Assembly (NCBI RefSeq): GCF_003316765.1
Contig: NZ_NIJF01000060.1
Coordinates: 1-64,000 of the forward strand
Direction: 5' to 3'
Source: Bacillus sp. P14.5
GTDB taxonomy: Bacteria > Bacillota > Bacilli > Bacillales > Bacillaceae_B
DNA length: 64,000 nucleotides
Position 1 is the first letter of the stretch; every line of letters starts with the position of its first letter. The notes beneath the pieces are model-generated. The model was not told where the DNA came from. It made no database searches and saw only the letters and a list, made by a program, of their open reading frames with translations. Positions 19,450 through 29,165 of this stretch are shown piece by piece. A program made the position numbers and the translations under genes.

Positions 19450-20628
19450 ATGAAATCTTTTAAACAGTCTAAAACGTTGGAAAATCTTCCTCAGCAGTTT
19501 TTCGCGAAACTCGTTAAAGACGTTAATAAAGTGACGTCAGAGGGTCATAGTGTAATCAATTTAGCACAGGGAAACCCTGATCAGCCTACCCCCGGACATA
19601 TTGTTCAATCTGCGGAGGAAGCTGTCGGGAACCCCCTGTTTCATAAATATTCTCCTTTTCGAGGCTATACTTTTTTCAAAGAAGCAGCTTCCGAGTTTTA
19701 TAAACGCGAGTACAACGTAGATATTGACCCTGAGACAGAAGTAGCAGTACTGTTCGGAGGGAAAGCCGGATTGATCGAAGTCAGCCAGTGCCTGCTGGAT
19801 GAAGGAGACATCTCACTTGTGCCGGACCCAGGGTATCCTGATTATTGGTCTGGTGTATCACTGGCAAAAGCGGAAATGGTCCCTATGCCTTTGCATGAAA
19901 AAAATGAATTCCTTCCTGATTACTCCTTGCTGGATGAAGCAGTACTTAGGAAAGCTAAACTGATGTTCTTGAACTATCCCAACAATCCAACCGGAGCCAT
20001 TGCCACGGCTGACTTTTTTGCAGAAACAGTTGAACTGGCAAAAGAAAATGATTTCTGTGTCGTCCATGACCTGGCTTATGGCGCAATCGGGTTTGACGGG
20101 AAGAAGCCATTGAGCTTTCTTCAGTCTAAAGGTGCGAAAGATATAGGCATCGAGATTTATACTCTGTCGAAGACCTATAATATGGCAGGATGGAGAGTCG
20201 GATTTGCTGTTGGCAATCCGAGTGTTATAGCGGCCTTGAACCTTCTGCAGGATCACCTTCACTGCAGTCTTTTCGGAGGTATTCAAGAAGCTGCTGCCAC
20301 CGCGCTGACGTCTTCGCAGGAATGTGTGGAAGAACTGGTCTCATTGTATGAAAATAGACGTAATTTCTTGATGGAGCGACTGCAAGAAATAGGATGGAAA
20401 GCCCAAGCCCCAAAAGGGTCATTCTTTGCATGGCTCCCTGTCCCTGAGGGGTACACTTCAGAATCTTTCTTCAAAAAATTGCTGGAAGAAGCGCATGTGG
20501 CGGTTGCACCCGGTACCGGATTCGGTGAGTTTGGCGAAGGGTATGTCAGGGTCGGCCTCCTTCAGGATGAAGAAGTTCTTGCGGAGGCTGTAAGGCGGAT
20601 CGATGAGCTGGGGCTTTTTAAACAGTAG
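19450..20628 (+). CDS. mtnE: Methionine-salvage aminotransferase (PLP-dependent)
   Basis: 392-aa fold-type I aminotransferase, closest to B. subtilis MtnE/YkrV. It transaminates 2-keto-4-methylthiobutyrate to methionine. Motifs: NLAQGNPDQPTP, YPNNPTGA, and the PLP-binding Lys241 in TLSKTYNMAGWRVGF. AAAGGAGCG precedes the ATG. It is followed by a SAM riboswitch and mtnW-X-B-D, and faces mtnU. No leader of its own was recognised. Confidence 0.93.
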   Translation: MKSFKQSKTLENLPQQFFAKLVKDVNKVTSEGHSVINLAQGNPDQPTPGHIVQSAEEAVGNPLFHKYSPFRGYTFFKEAASEFYKREYNVDIDPETEVAVLFGGKAGLIEVSQCLLDEGDISLVPDPGYPDYWSGVSLAKAEMVPMPLHEKNEFLPDYSLLDEAVLRKAKLMFLNYPNNPTGAIATADFFAETVELAKENDFCVVHDLAYGAIGFDGKKPLSFLQSKGAKDIGIEIYTLSKTYNMAGWRVGFAVGNPSVIAALNLLQDHLHCSLFGGIQEAAATALTSSQECVEELVSLYENRRNFLMERLQEIGWKAQAPKGSFFAWLPVPEGYTSESFFKKLLEEAHVAVAPGTGFGEFGEGYVRVGLLQDEEVLAEAVRRIDELGLFKQ

Positions 20629-20771
20629 GCTCACTATCTTTCAATTCAGTTACCTATCTATCCAGCACATTACTGGTTCTGAGTTGACGAAAAACTCAAA
20701 AAAATGTTTGACAACAATTCAAACACGTGTCATAATCCATTTTGAATTAAAACAAAATTTATACTATTCCT

Positions 20772-20875
20772 ATTCTTATCAAGAGCAGGCGGAGGGACTG
20801 GCCCGATGATGCCCGGCAACCGACTTTAGAGCACGGTGCTAATTCTTGCAGCATAATTGCTGAGAGATAAGAGTT
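20772..20875 (+). ncRNA. SAM-I (S-box) riboswitch for mtnWXBD
   Basis: TTCTTATCAAGAG, GGCGGAGGGA, TGGCCCGATGATGCCC, GGCAACC, GGTGCTA and AGAGATAAGAG appear in canonical order. It is shorter than the mtnK copy because P3 is compact. Confidence 0.96.
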
Positions 20876-20895
20876 TATTTTTTACTGTAAAAAAT

Positions 20896-20930
20896 AAAAC
20901 CTCTTCCTCAGCGGGAAGAGGTTTTTTATT
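20896..20930 (+). terminator. Riboswitch-controlled terminator upstream of mtnW
   Basis: AAAACCTCTTCC and GGGAAGAGGTTTTTT arms follow the S-box and precede the mtnW ribosome binding site. Confidence 0.93.
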
Positions 20931-20964
20931 TGTTTCTGCATAAGTTTTGAAAGGAGCGTCATTT

Positions 20965-22172
20965 ATGACAAGTGTAACAGCATCTTATATTGTCCATGGT
21001 TCGACTGACAATTTGGAAAAGAAAGCTGAAGGCATTGCTCTCGGGCTCACGGTCGGATCATGGACAGATCTTCCCCGCCTCGAGCAGAAGCAGCTTCAGC
21101 GCCACAAAGGCAGGGTCGTTTCAGTAGAGGCTCTCGAGGAAAAAAAGGGCTTATCAAAATTTATTATCCGGCAGCCAATTTCAGCACTGACCTCCCTGCC
21201 ATCCTTACTACGGTGTTCGGGAAGCTGTCTCTTGATGGGAAAATCAAATTAGCCGACCTTCACTTCTCCGAAGAGTTAAAGTCTGCTTTTCCAGGTCCTG
21301 CTTTCGGTATAGAGGGAATCAGGAGAATATTGAATAAGTACGACACCCCTCTTTTAATGAGCATCTTCAAAAGTGTCATTGGAAAAGAACTTGATTACTT
21401 TTCCTCTCAGTTGAGAGACCAGGCACTCGGAGGTATCGATATTGTTAAAGATGATGAAATCCTGTTTGATAATCCCCTTACCCCCTTTACTAAAAGAATA
21501 GTAAAGGCAAAGGGTGTATTGGACACTGTCTATCAGGAAACCGGCAAGAGGACCATCTATGCCGTCAACCTATCCGGAAAGACCTTTGATTTAAAAGATA
21601 AGGCAAAGCGGGCAAAAGAATCGGGAGCTGATCTCCTCCTCTTTAATGTTTTTGCCTATGGGCTGGATGTGCTTCAGGCGATTCGGGAAGACAATGAAAT
21701 TGGACTGCCGATCATGGCGCATCCTGCAGTCAGCGGCGCGTTAACATCTTCCCCTTACTATGGTTTTTCCCACGGGCTGCTATTAGGGAAGCTCCTTCGG
21801 TATGCAGGGGCTGATTTATCTCTTTTCCCATCACCTTACGGAAGTGTGGCGCTCGCAAAGGAATCAGCTTTAGGAATAGCGAGAGAATTGACGTCTGAAG
21901 ATAGCCGTATTAAGAAGGCGCTGCCAGTTCCTTCTGCCGGCATCCATCCAGGTTTGACACCGCTTCTATACAGAGATTTTGGTATGGACTCTGTCATCAA
22001 TGCAGGCGGCGGGATCCATGGTCACCCACTTGGTGCACGAGGCGGAGGAAAAGCATTCAATCAAGCGATTCGTGCAGTGGTCAGTGACATTCCTCTTGAA
22101 CTTGCTGCAACTGATCACCTTGAGTTGAGACAGGCAATCGAGCTTTGGGGAGTGAGCGAGACAACGGTATGA
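20965..22172 (+). CDS. mtnW: 2,3-diketo-5-methylthiopentyl-1-phosphate enolase (RuBisCO-like); frameshifted
   Basis: RuBisCO-like enolase of the methionine salvage pathway. The reading frame from ATG 20965 (AAAGGAGCG before it) gives the N-domain up to about residue 60 and then runs into a stop. The rest, from [13 protein letters not shown] through [24 protein letters not shown] (metal-site Lys), NVFAYGLDV and [15 protein letters not shown], is in another frame. One extra A in the A7 run at 21140-21146 restores a 402-aa protein of normal length. The site reads A-AAA-AAG in frame 0, so a -1 slip is formally possible. Overlaps mtnX by 4 nt. Confidence 0.9.
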
Positions 22173-22864
22173 AAAAGTTGAAGATCTACTGCGATTTCGA
22201 TGGAACCATCACGACAACGGATAATATTATTTCCTTAATGAAAAAGTTTGCACCTCCCGAATGGACATCTATAAAGGATGATATCCTGGCACAAAAAAAA
22301 TCTATCAAACAGGGTGTTGGCGAGATGTTCCTTCTCCTCCCCTCTTCTTCCAGGACAGAACTGATAGACTATCTTTTGGACACCTATCAGCTCAGGCTGG
22401 GTTTCCTGGAATTCATAGAATGGAGCAATCAAAAAAATATAGATTTAAAGATTGTCAGCGGCGGGATAGATTTCTTTGTAGAACCAATTTTGAAGGAAAT
22501 CGTTCCATTTGAAAAAATCTATTGCAATAGCTCTGATTTTTCAGGAGATAAGATCAGGATCACTTGGCCTTATTCTTGTGACGTGCATTGCAGCAATGAA
22601 TGCGGCTGCTGTAAAACAAGCATCATTCGAACCGACTCTGAAAAAGGTGATTATATAATAGTGATTGGTGACTCAATCACTGACCTGGAAGGAGCGAAAC
22701 TTGCAGACCTGGTTCTTGCTTGTGATGACTTCCTGGCAGACAAATGCGGTGAATTAGGATTAAATTATCGGTTTTTTAATACATTCAACGAAGTGATTTC
22801 AATAGTAAACGAGAATAATAGAGAGGCTGAAGCTGATGGGGAACTACCTTGCAAAGTGGAATGA
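22169..22864 (+). CDS. mtnX: 2-hydroxy-3-keto-5-methylthiopentenyl-1-phosphate phosphatase
   Basis: HAD-superfamily phosphatase (about 231 aa) starting at the ATG that overlaps the mtnW stop. Motif I is YCDFDGTIT, motif II lies in KIVSGG, and the C-terminal [13 protein letters not shown] supplies the metal-binding Asp pair. An internal CSNECGCCK cluster is typical of MtnX. It removes phosphate to yield the acireductone precursor. Overlaps mtnB by 29 nt. Confidence 0.94.
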   Translation: MKKLKIYCDFDGTITTTDNIISLMKKFAPPEWTSIKDDILAQKKSIKQGVGEMFLLLPSSSRTELIDYLLDTYQLRLGFLEFIEWSNQKNIDLKIVSGGIDFFVEPILKEIVPFEKIYCNSSDFSGDKIRITWPYSCDVHCSNECGCCKTSIIRTDSEKGDYIIVIGDSITDLEGAKLADLVLACDDFLADKCGELGLNYRFFNTFNEVISIVNENNREAEADGELPCKVE

Positions 22865-23462
22865 ATTAAGTGATGTAAAATCGGAATTGGCCGAGCGGGA
22901 TTGGTTCTATGGAACAAGCGGTAACCTTTCCATCAAGGTGGACTCCTCCCCGCTCACTTTTTTAGTGACAGCCAGCGGCAAAGATAAGCGCAAGACAACT
23001 GATGAAGATTTTCTATTGGTGGACCGGGATGGCTGCCCTGCAGAACAAACTTCTTTAAAGCCTTCAGCGGAGACCCTGCTTCATGCGGAAATCTATGGAA
23101 GGACAAATGCAGGCTGCTCCCTCCACATTCATACGGTCGATAACAATGTTATTTCCGAACTCTATGGAGATGCGGGGGAAGTGACTTTTAAAGGGAAGGA
23201 AATCATCAAAGCATTCGGGTTGTGGAAGGAAGATGCGGAACTACATCTGCCCATAATTCCAAATCACGCAGATATCCCCCTTTTAGCTCAAGAGTTAACC
23301 CCTCACATACATGGAGACAGCGGGGCCGTTTTGATCCGTAATCACGGTATAACGGTATGGGGAAGAAATGCCTTTGAAGCAAAAAAACATTTAGAAGCAT
23401 ACGAGTTTCTATTTAATTATCATGTAAAACTACTGACTTTGCGCCAAGCTGCGCTTAACTAA
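22836..23462 (+). CDS. mtnB: Methylthioribulose-1-phosphate dehydratase
   Basis: 208-aa class II aldolase/adducin-fold zinc enzyme that dehydrates methylthioribulose 1-phosphate. Motifs: [27 protein letters not shown], the metal-binding HIHTVDNN and a second His in [11 protein letters not shown]. It starts inside the end of mtnX. mtnD follows after 16 nt. Confidence 0.95.
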   Translation: MGNYLAKWNELSDVKSELAERDWFYGTSGNLSIKVDSSPLTFLVTASGKDKRKTTDEDFLLVDRDGCPAEQTSLKPSAETLLHAEIYGRTNAGCSLHIHTVDNNVISELYGDAGEVTFKGKEIIKAFGLWKEDAELHLPIIPNHADIPLLAQELTPHIHGDSGAVLIRNHGITVWGRNAFEAKKHLEAYEFLFNYHVKLLTLRQAALN

Positions 23463-23478
23463 TAGGAGGATTCAGAAT

Positions 23479-24021
23479 ATGGCTGTTATTAAAGTAAGAA
23501 ACACAAATGAAACAATTTCAGGTGAAGAAAACGTCCGTGAATTTTTGGCGAAAGAAGAAGTGTTGTATGAACACTGGGATATTTCCAAGCTTCCAGCCGA
23601 ATTGCGGGACCGCTGCCTAATATCAGACGATGAAAAACAAAGGATCCTTGATACCTATGAAAGTGAAATAAAATCTTTGGCAGAACGCCGGGGGTACGGA
23701 AGCTGGGATGTGGTGGCCTTATCGGAAGCAACACCCGGCATTGAAGATCTTCTGAAAAAATTCGAACAGGTACATACCCATACCGAGGATGAAGTCCGGG
23801 CCATCACAGCAGGCCACGGAATTTTCATTATAAAAGGAAGCGGCGAAACGGGTTACTTTGATGTTGAATTGGAACCTGGTGATGTCATCTCTGTACCTGA
23901 GGGCAATCCACACTTCTTTACGCTTATGGAAGATAAACAAGTAGTGGCGGTCCGTCTCTTTATTGAGTCAGAAGGCTGGGTGGCCCATCCGTATAAAGAT
24001 CCTGAATTTCTACAATTATAA
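23479..24021 (+). CDS. mtnD: Acireductone dioxygenase (cupin)
   Basis: 180-aa cupin. HTHTEDEV near residue 99 and the later PHFFTLM give the three-His, one-Glu metal site. It converts acireductone to formate and 2-keto-4-methylthiobutyrate, the substrate of MtnE; with nickel the family makes the off-pathway product. TAGGAGG precedes the ATG. Last gene of mtnWXBD. Array 3 begins about 85 bp later. Confidence 0.95.
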   Translation: MAVIKVRNTNETISGEENVREFLAKEEVLYEHWDISKLPAELRDRCLISDDEKQRILDTYESEIKSLAERRGYGSWDVVALSEATPGIEDLLKKFEQVHTHTEDEVRAITAGHGIFIIKGSGETGYFDVELEPGDVISVPEGNPHFFTLMEDKQVVAVRLFIESEGWVAHPYKDPEFLQL

Positions 24022-24106
24022 ATTGTAATATGACCGGCGGAGTAAAGATTCGCCGGTTTTTTATTTGATGGAGTATTTTTGTTCCTGGAAGTTCCGTTGA
24101 AGCATC

Positions 24107-24680
24107 CTAGAGACCTCTCCCGTGTAGTTTTAGGATTTTACGGGTCTCAAGAAACGTCCTAGAGACCTCTTCCCTGGAGTTTTTGACTCTTACGGGTCTC
24201 AAGAAGCGTCCTAGAGACCTCTCCCCAGCAGTTTTAGAATTTTATGGGTCTTTAAAAGCCTTCTAGAGACGTCTCCCCAGCAGTTTTAGAATTTTATGGG
24301 TCTTTAAAAGCCTTCTAGAGACCTCTCCCGTGTAGTTTTAGAATTTTATGGGTCTTTAAAAGCCTTCTAGAGACCTCTCCCGTGTAGTTTTAGAATTTTA
24401 CGGGTCTTTAAAAGCCTTCTAGAGACCCATCCCGTTCAGTTTTAGAATTTTACGGGTCTCAAGAAACGCCCTAGAGACCCATCCCGTTCAGTTTTAGAAT
24501 TTTACGGTTCTCAAGAAACGCCCTAGAGACCCATCCCGTGCAGTTTTGGAAATTTTCGGGTCTCAAGAAACGCCCTAGAGACCCATCCCGTGCAATTTGG
24601 AAATTTTCGGGTCTCTAGAAGCGTCCTAGAAACCTCTAAAGCGCATATTTTGTAAAGTAAAGGTCTCCAAAGTAACCATG
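24107..24680. repeat. Tandem array of about 11 hairpin units, 52-bp period (array 3)
   Basis: CTAGAGACC units begin at 24107, 24159, 24211, 24263 and so on to 24575 at exact 52-bp steps, then 24626 after a 1-bp loss. The best hairpin is GGGTCTCTAG, loop AAGCGTC, CTAGAGACC. The stem sequence is unrelated to arrays 1 and 2, but the period, the TAG/CTA stem apex and the 7-nt loop match. It fills the gap between mtnD and the azoreductase gene. Confidence 0.93.
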
Positions 24681-24726
24681 AGGCCATCACCTTACAATAT
24701 TAAAAGTATTTGAGTCTCTTATCTAA

Positions 24727-24756
24727 AAAAGCCAGCAGTTCGCGTCTGCTGGCCTT
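24727..24756 (-). terminator. Terminator of the azoreductase gene
   Basis: GCCAGCAG and CTGCTGGC arms; on the minus strand TTTTTTAG follows. Confidence 0.85.
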
Positions 24757-24761
24757 AACAA

Positions 24762-25397
24762 TTAAAATGTCTTTCCTTTATCCTTCGCGCGTGCAATTCC
24801 ATCTTCCTTGATTGCCTCCGCTTTATCAGGCATTGCATTGTGGCCTTCGATGAACAACCCTTCAAAGGAAGGTACGCCAAAGAATTGCATGATGATGTCC
24901 AGGTATCGATGGCCCATTTCCATTTGAGCTGCGGGGCCTTCAGAATAGATGCCGCCGCGTGCCTGAATATGCAATGCTTTTTTGTCAGTGAGCAATCCAA
25001 TCGGACCTTCGGCTGTATATTTAAATGCCTTACCTGCAACTGCAACTGAATCTATATAAGCTTTCATGACAGGTGGGAATGAAAAGTTCCAGAGAGGAGT
25101 AACAAAAACATATTTATCGGCTGAAACGAATTGTTCACTTAATTCAGAGAGCCTCCCTACTTTTGCTTTTTCTTCCTGAGAAAGTTCCTCAAAACCTGAT
25201 CCTTTTTGAAGTTTTCCCCAGCCAGCAAAGACATCTACATCAATTTGCGGGATGTTCTCCGTATACAAATCTAAATGAATGACCTCATCGGATGGGTTGG
25301 ATTCTTTATATGATTCCAGGAATGCCTTACCTGCAGCCATGCTGAAAGACTGCGTGTCATCATGCGGGTGTGCTGTTACGAATAATAACTTTGCCAT
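24762..25397 (-). CDS. azoR: FMN-dependent NADH-azoreductase
   Basis: 211-aa flavodoxin-fold quinone/azo reductase. [12 protein letters not shown] is the FMN phosphate-binding loop, with [20 protein letters not shown] and [18 protein letters not shown] further on, as in AzoR-type enzymes. It reduces quinones and azo compounds at the expense of NADH and is often induced by electrophile stress. Monocistronic. The gene symbol is by family; paralogue number cannot be told. Confidence 0.9.
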   Translation of the reverse strand: MAKLLFVTAHPHDDTQSFSMAAGKAFLESYKESNPSDEVIHLDLYTENIPQIDVDVFAGWGKLQKGSGFEELSQEEKAKVGRLSELSEQFVSADKYVFVTPLWNFSFPPVMKAYIDSVAVAGKAFKYTAEGPIGLLTDKKALHIQARGGIYSEGPAAQMEMGHRYLDIIMQFFGVPSFEGLFIEGHNAMPDKAEAIKEDGIARAKDKGKTF

Positions 25398-25754
25398 ACT
25401 GATCTTCCCTTCTAAGTAACTTGATGCTTTAGTTTTACTTTTTATGTATTCGTTTATTCAATAATCATAAGTCATTGAATGAACAAATAGTATTTACCCA
25501 ATATGACCGCAGGTAATCATGCTAATTCAATTTGGTAATCTAATATCATTGGAGATAACCTGGGCCTTGATGAATAATTGAGAGTCAGAAGCTATCTAAA
25601 TAAGGGATCGAGGATAGGGTTTTACGCTGATTCATATTAAGTGTATACAACTAAGTTTTTTCACTGAAAGCTCGCTGCTGAAGGTTCACAGTCCCCTTCC
25701 CTTACCTCGGTTAAAGCCGCACCTTTTCGTTTTTCAGCAGCAGAATTATAAGCA

Positions 25755-25782
25755 TGAAAAAAAGCTGAATTAATCAGCTTTT
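25755..25782 (-). terminator. Terminator of the small 25794-25943 gene
   Basis: AAGCTGA and TCAGCTT arms; on the minus strand seven T follow. Confidence 0.75.
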
Positions 25783-25793
25783 GAAGATGGATA

Positions 25794-25943
25794 TTATTCT
25801 TGTCCATTTACCTCATAAGGATTTCCGCCAAGATTTTTACGTGCTTCAGGAGTTAAGATGAATGGCTGTTCGCTTTGAGCAGTATTTACTGCCTCGTCTT
25901 CACTTCTTATTGTCCCGTCATAATGCAGGGGCTTGTTATCCAT
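25794..25943 (-). CDS. Small hypothetical protein, 49 aa
   Basis: A short ORF with a strong ribosome binding site (CAGGAGGAATTACTC before ATG) and its own terminator. The product is hydrophilic and acidic, and ends in PEARKNLGGNPYEVNGQE. No family recognised. Its isolation, strong signals and composition suggest a sporulation or stress micropeptide, but this is inference. Confidence 0.65.
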   Translation of the reverse strand: MDNKPLHYDGTIRSEDEAVNTAQSEQPFILTPEARKNLGGNPYEVNGQE

Positions 25944-26033
25944 GAGTAATTCCTCCTGATAAAATAGTTGTATATAGTGTTAACGCTATTTTACCATTTT
26001 ACGCAGGATTTTTCAGGAAAAAATGGAATTAAT

Positions 26034-27295
26034 TTAGGAAGCAGCTGCTGGTTGTTTATTGATCGAGTGAGATTTTTCTTTAAATACTAATAAAAAATAT
26101 ATCGCACCAATGAAGTAGATACAGCCTGTAATGGCAAAGACAATGGAATATCCCCAATAAGATCCGTAGGCTGCAACTATGTAGGTTGACACAGGTCCCA
26201 TCGTTGCCCACCCCATGGAGAAGGCCATCTGGCTGAGAGAATTGGCGATGCCTTTTTTATCATCCGGGACTTTCCGCATCATGAGAGCCATCTGGATGGG
26301 ATTGCCGGCATTCATTAGTGCCTGCCTGAATAAGAACCCAAATACCGCGAGATACAAGTTTGTCGTTATACCTGTTAAGATCAGGAATGGAAGTGATAAT
26401 AATTGCAGCAGCACCACAGCTTTTACTTCACCAATCTTGTTTACTACAGCGGGCCCGATAATCATGGCTATGGCCGTTGCTCCCTGACCTAATGAAAGGA
26501 TGAAGCCAATTGCGGAGTGTGAGGTTTGGAATCGATCGGCAAAATAAAGATTGAGATAAGGCACAACCAGACCCGAACCTATACCGATTATGAGTTGTGC
26601 ACCAACAAATAGAAACACCAGTTTCCACTGACTTCCTTCCCCTCTCCAATGTCTCTTATCTGCTATCTTCTTCGGCTGAATACGGACCGATTCCTTCATT
26701 TTAAGAATTGGCAGGATTCCCGCCATATATAATAAACTTCCCAAAATTAAAGTAAGGCGCAGACTGTTAAGGGAGTTTAAGCCGATTACTGCCAGGGAGT
26801 CGGATAATACCCCGCCTGAAAGATTCCCGACGACATTTGCTGCCATCATGATAGCAAAATGCATGCTGAATAAGTGCACTCTTTCTTTTTCCGTTGAGTT
26901 TTCAGCAAGCCATGGTATCATGGACACTTGAATGAAGGCCATAAACGCCCCGCTTCCAAATGCCAATATGACCAGAGTCGTTTCACCTTCAAAGAAGGAT
27001 CGTCCAAGGAGTGTGGCAGATGCAAGTGCTGCTCCTAAAACCATCATTTTTTTCTTCCCCATTTGTCACTTAAGAAACCGGCAGGCACCAGGAAAATCGC
27101 TTGTGCGAGTGCGGTCATGGCAATTACGTTTCCATTGGTGAGCTCGCTGTATCCAAGATCTCTGAGATACAAATTATAAAGGGTCATAAAGATCCCCAGG
27201 CCGATCTGGGTTAACAAGTTAGCGGCTATTGCCATCTTGACGTTAAAATTGTAACTTCTATAGTTGGTCATACATTCAAGGAAATATGATTTCAT
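26034..27295 (-). CDS. Major facilitator superfamily transporter; frameshifted
   Basis: Twelve-helix MFS carrier of about 420 aa. The N-terminal part starts at ATG 27295 (MKSYFLECMTNYRSYNFNVK) and reaches the loop 2-3 signature GFLSDKWGRKK, where the frame stops. The remainder begins in another frame with KMMVLGAALASATLLGR. Adding one base to the 7-bp T run (A on the coding strand) at 27047-27053 gives GRKKMMVLG and joins them. A cytoplasmic break between residues 200 and 210 (MKESVRIQPKK) separates the two six-helix halves. Substrate unknown, drug-efflux-like. Confidence 0.85.
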
Positions 27296-27480
27296 TCTGA
27301 TGTCCCCGCCCCTATTCTTTCGAATCCTTTTACATAATAAATCAATATTTCGGGAATAGAAACATTTTTTTTCGAATGCTCTCCATTTTTTTAAAAAAAC
27401 AGGGTATATAATTACCGGAAACACCACATATTCACTTTGAATTAGACAGATACTACCGCAGAAAAGCTAGGAGGATGACT

Positions 27481-28287
27481 ATGAAAAAAATGCCAATGAC
27501 TTCTGTAGCAAGCGGGATTGGGATTGAAGTGCTTCCTGATCTCTACAATTTTACTGTGCAAATCGTCAATATTGCTTTTGTTGGAAATCCGAGGGTGAGC
27601 AATGAATTTATATTAATCGATGCCGGAATGCCGGATTCACATGAAATGATTATCAAAGCAGCACAGGAACGCTTTGGAGATGACTGTGTATGTAATGCGA
27701 TTATCCTTACGCATGGACACTTTGACCATGTGGGGGCTCTTGAAGGGCTGCTGAAAAAATGGGATGTCCCTGTTTATGCCCATTCGATGGAAAAGCCTTA
27801 CCTCTCTGGGGAAAGCGACTATCCGCCTCCTAATACTGAGGAGTCAGGACTGGTGGCAAAGATGTCCACGACATTCCCGCGTCATAGTATTGATATTTCC
27901 TCCAACTTGAACATCCTCCCTGAAGATGGGACGATTCCTGTCCTTCCGGATTGGAGATATATCCAAACGCCGGGTCATACACCAGGACACATTTCACTGT
28001 TCAGGGACAGAGACCAGGCTTTAATTGCAGGTGACGCATTTATTAATGTTGAGCAAGAAAAGCTTTATGATGTACTGACGCAGAAGCAGGAAATCCACGG
28101 ACCTCCTCAATATTTCACAATGGATTGGCAGGCATCATGGAATTCGGTCAAAATTCTTTCGGATTTGAAGCCTTCTGTTGCAATTGTTGGCCATGGGCTG
28201 CCCCTTGCAGATGATGAGCTCACCACTAACCTGGAACGTCTTGCAAGAGAATTTGGTGAAACAGAAATACCTGAAAATAAGAAATAG
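27481..28287 (+). CDS. MBL-fold metallo-hydrolase
   Basis: About 268 aa. Motifs: ILIDAGMPDS, LTHGHFDHVGAL (HxHxDH), QTPGHTPGHISLF, LIAGDAFINV and VGHGLPL. This is a glyoxalase-II-like hydrolase of the kind common in Bacillus. AGGAGG at 27469-27474 abuts an earlier ATG at 27475, so the ATG at 27481 with 6-nt spacing is preferred. Divergent from the MFS transporter. Substrate unknown. Confidence 0.86.
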   Translation: MKKMPMTSVASGIGIEVLPDLYNFTVQIVNIAFVGNPRVSNEFILIDAGMPDSHEMIIKAAQERFGDDCVCNAIILTHGHFDHVGALEGLLKKWDVPVYAHSMEKPYLSGESDYPPPNTEESGLVAKMSTTFPRHSIDISSNLNILPEDGTIPVLPDWRYIQTPGHTPGHISLFRDRDQALIAGDAFINVEQEKLYDVLTQKQEIHGPPQYFTMDWQASWNSVKILSDLKPSVAIVGHGLPLADDELTTNLERLAREFGETEIPENKK

Positions 28288-28375
28288 AAAGGTTACCCGC
28301 ATAAGTTGGCCAAGCCAAAAAGAGGCTGGGACAAAACCTTATAAAAAGCTCTTTTCAAAAGAATGTGTCTGAGTA

Positions 28376-28832
28376 TAAAGAAAGGATTTCCGCTCCAGGT
28401 GCACGACTCCGCGGGGCGGGCGCTGAGCCTCCTCGGCTTCATAAAAAGCGGAAGCGGCCGTTCAGCACCGTACGGATTGTAGGGCTCCTGCATGAGATAA
28501 AGGAATCACGAAGAGCGAAAGCGATTCGATGATGACTTATCGCAAGGAAGGAGACCGAAATCCGCTAGGTGCTGGCCGCTGGAGCTAGATTTGCCTGCGG
28601 GGTTACGTTCCAGTGGGTACGTAACCTTGGTCTCACCTGTCATAGTGGAAGCGCCTTGGTCAGCCCCGACAGGCAAATGTTCCTCAGAGAAAAAAAGGCG
28701 GTCTTTCCTTTTATTCTCTGAGGGTTGTTTGACCCCGAGGGGCTAGGCGCTGGAACTAGACGACCGCTAGTCCCGCAGGAGGTCGCACACCTTCCGTTCC
28801 AATCCGCCTACTATCAGGAACTGGCGGATAAC
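28376..28832. repeat. Long GC-rich dispersed element with terminal inverted repeats
   Basis: About 455 bp of markedly higher GC than its surroundings, lying in an 880-bp gene-free gap. The left end TTTCCGCTCCAGGTGCACGA and the inverted right end GGAACGGAAGGTGTGCGACC match imperfectly. Interior hairpins include CTCAGAGAA...TTCTCTGAG and repeated GGCTAGGCGCTGG / GCTAGGTGCTGGCC blocks. No ORF. Similar GC-rich intergenic elements are familiar from Bacillaceae genomes, but their mobility is unproven. Confidence 0.7.
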
Positions 28833-28880
28833 CTAATCTAAAAAATAACATCTTTAAGGTAAGAGCCTAATAACAAAAAT

Positions 28881-28930
28881 GAACCGCATGAGATCAAGTA
28901 TATAACCTTGATCTCATGCGGTTTTATTTT
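28881..28930. terminator. Long perfect stem, terminator-like
   Basis: AACCGCATGAGATCAAG and CTTGATCTCATGCGGTT pair around a short AT loop, followed by TTATTTT. No upstream gene is assigned to it, so it may end a transcript crossing the GC-rich element. Confidence 0.6.
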
Positions 28931-28987
28931 CGATGATTTCTACTTGCATCAATTAGTTTTCTACTTTTGTCCCAGCCTCTTTTTTCT

Positions 28988-29043
28988 ATTAACGCATTCC
29001 CGCACTAAAAGGGACTGTCCCTTTTAGTTGGTTAAAGCACTAA
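28988..29043. repeat. Dispersed AAAAGGGACTGTCCCTTTT hairpin
   Basis: GCACTAAAAGGGACTGTCCC followed by TTTTAG and TTAAAGCAC. Second copy in the window of this palindrome. Confidence 0.7.
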
Positions 29044-29165
29044 TGCACAAAAGGAACTATGCTTGTTCCTTTGGAGAGCAAACTTTGCATTATACCCTTA
29101 TTGATTAGATAGGTATTTAATAAGTGAATACATAGAATAGCAAAAGCTGCTGTTTTTTTATCACT

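Noticed and set aside
24107..24680. Possible CRISPR or attachment-site array after mtnD
   Set aside because: The whole 52-bp unit is repeated, linker included. No integrase or cas gene.
28376..28832. Remnant rRNA or tmRNA because of high GC
   Set aside because: No conserved rRNA or tmRNA segments; the ends form inverted repeats like other dispersed elements.
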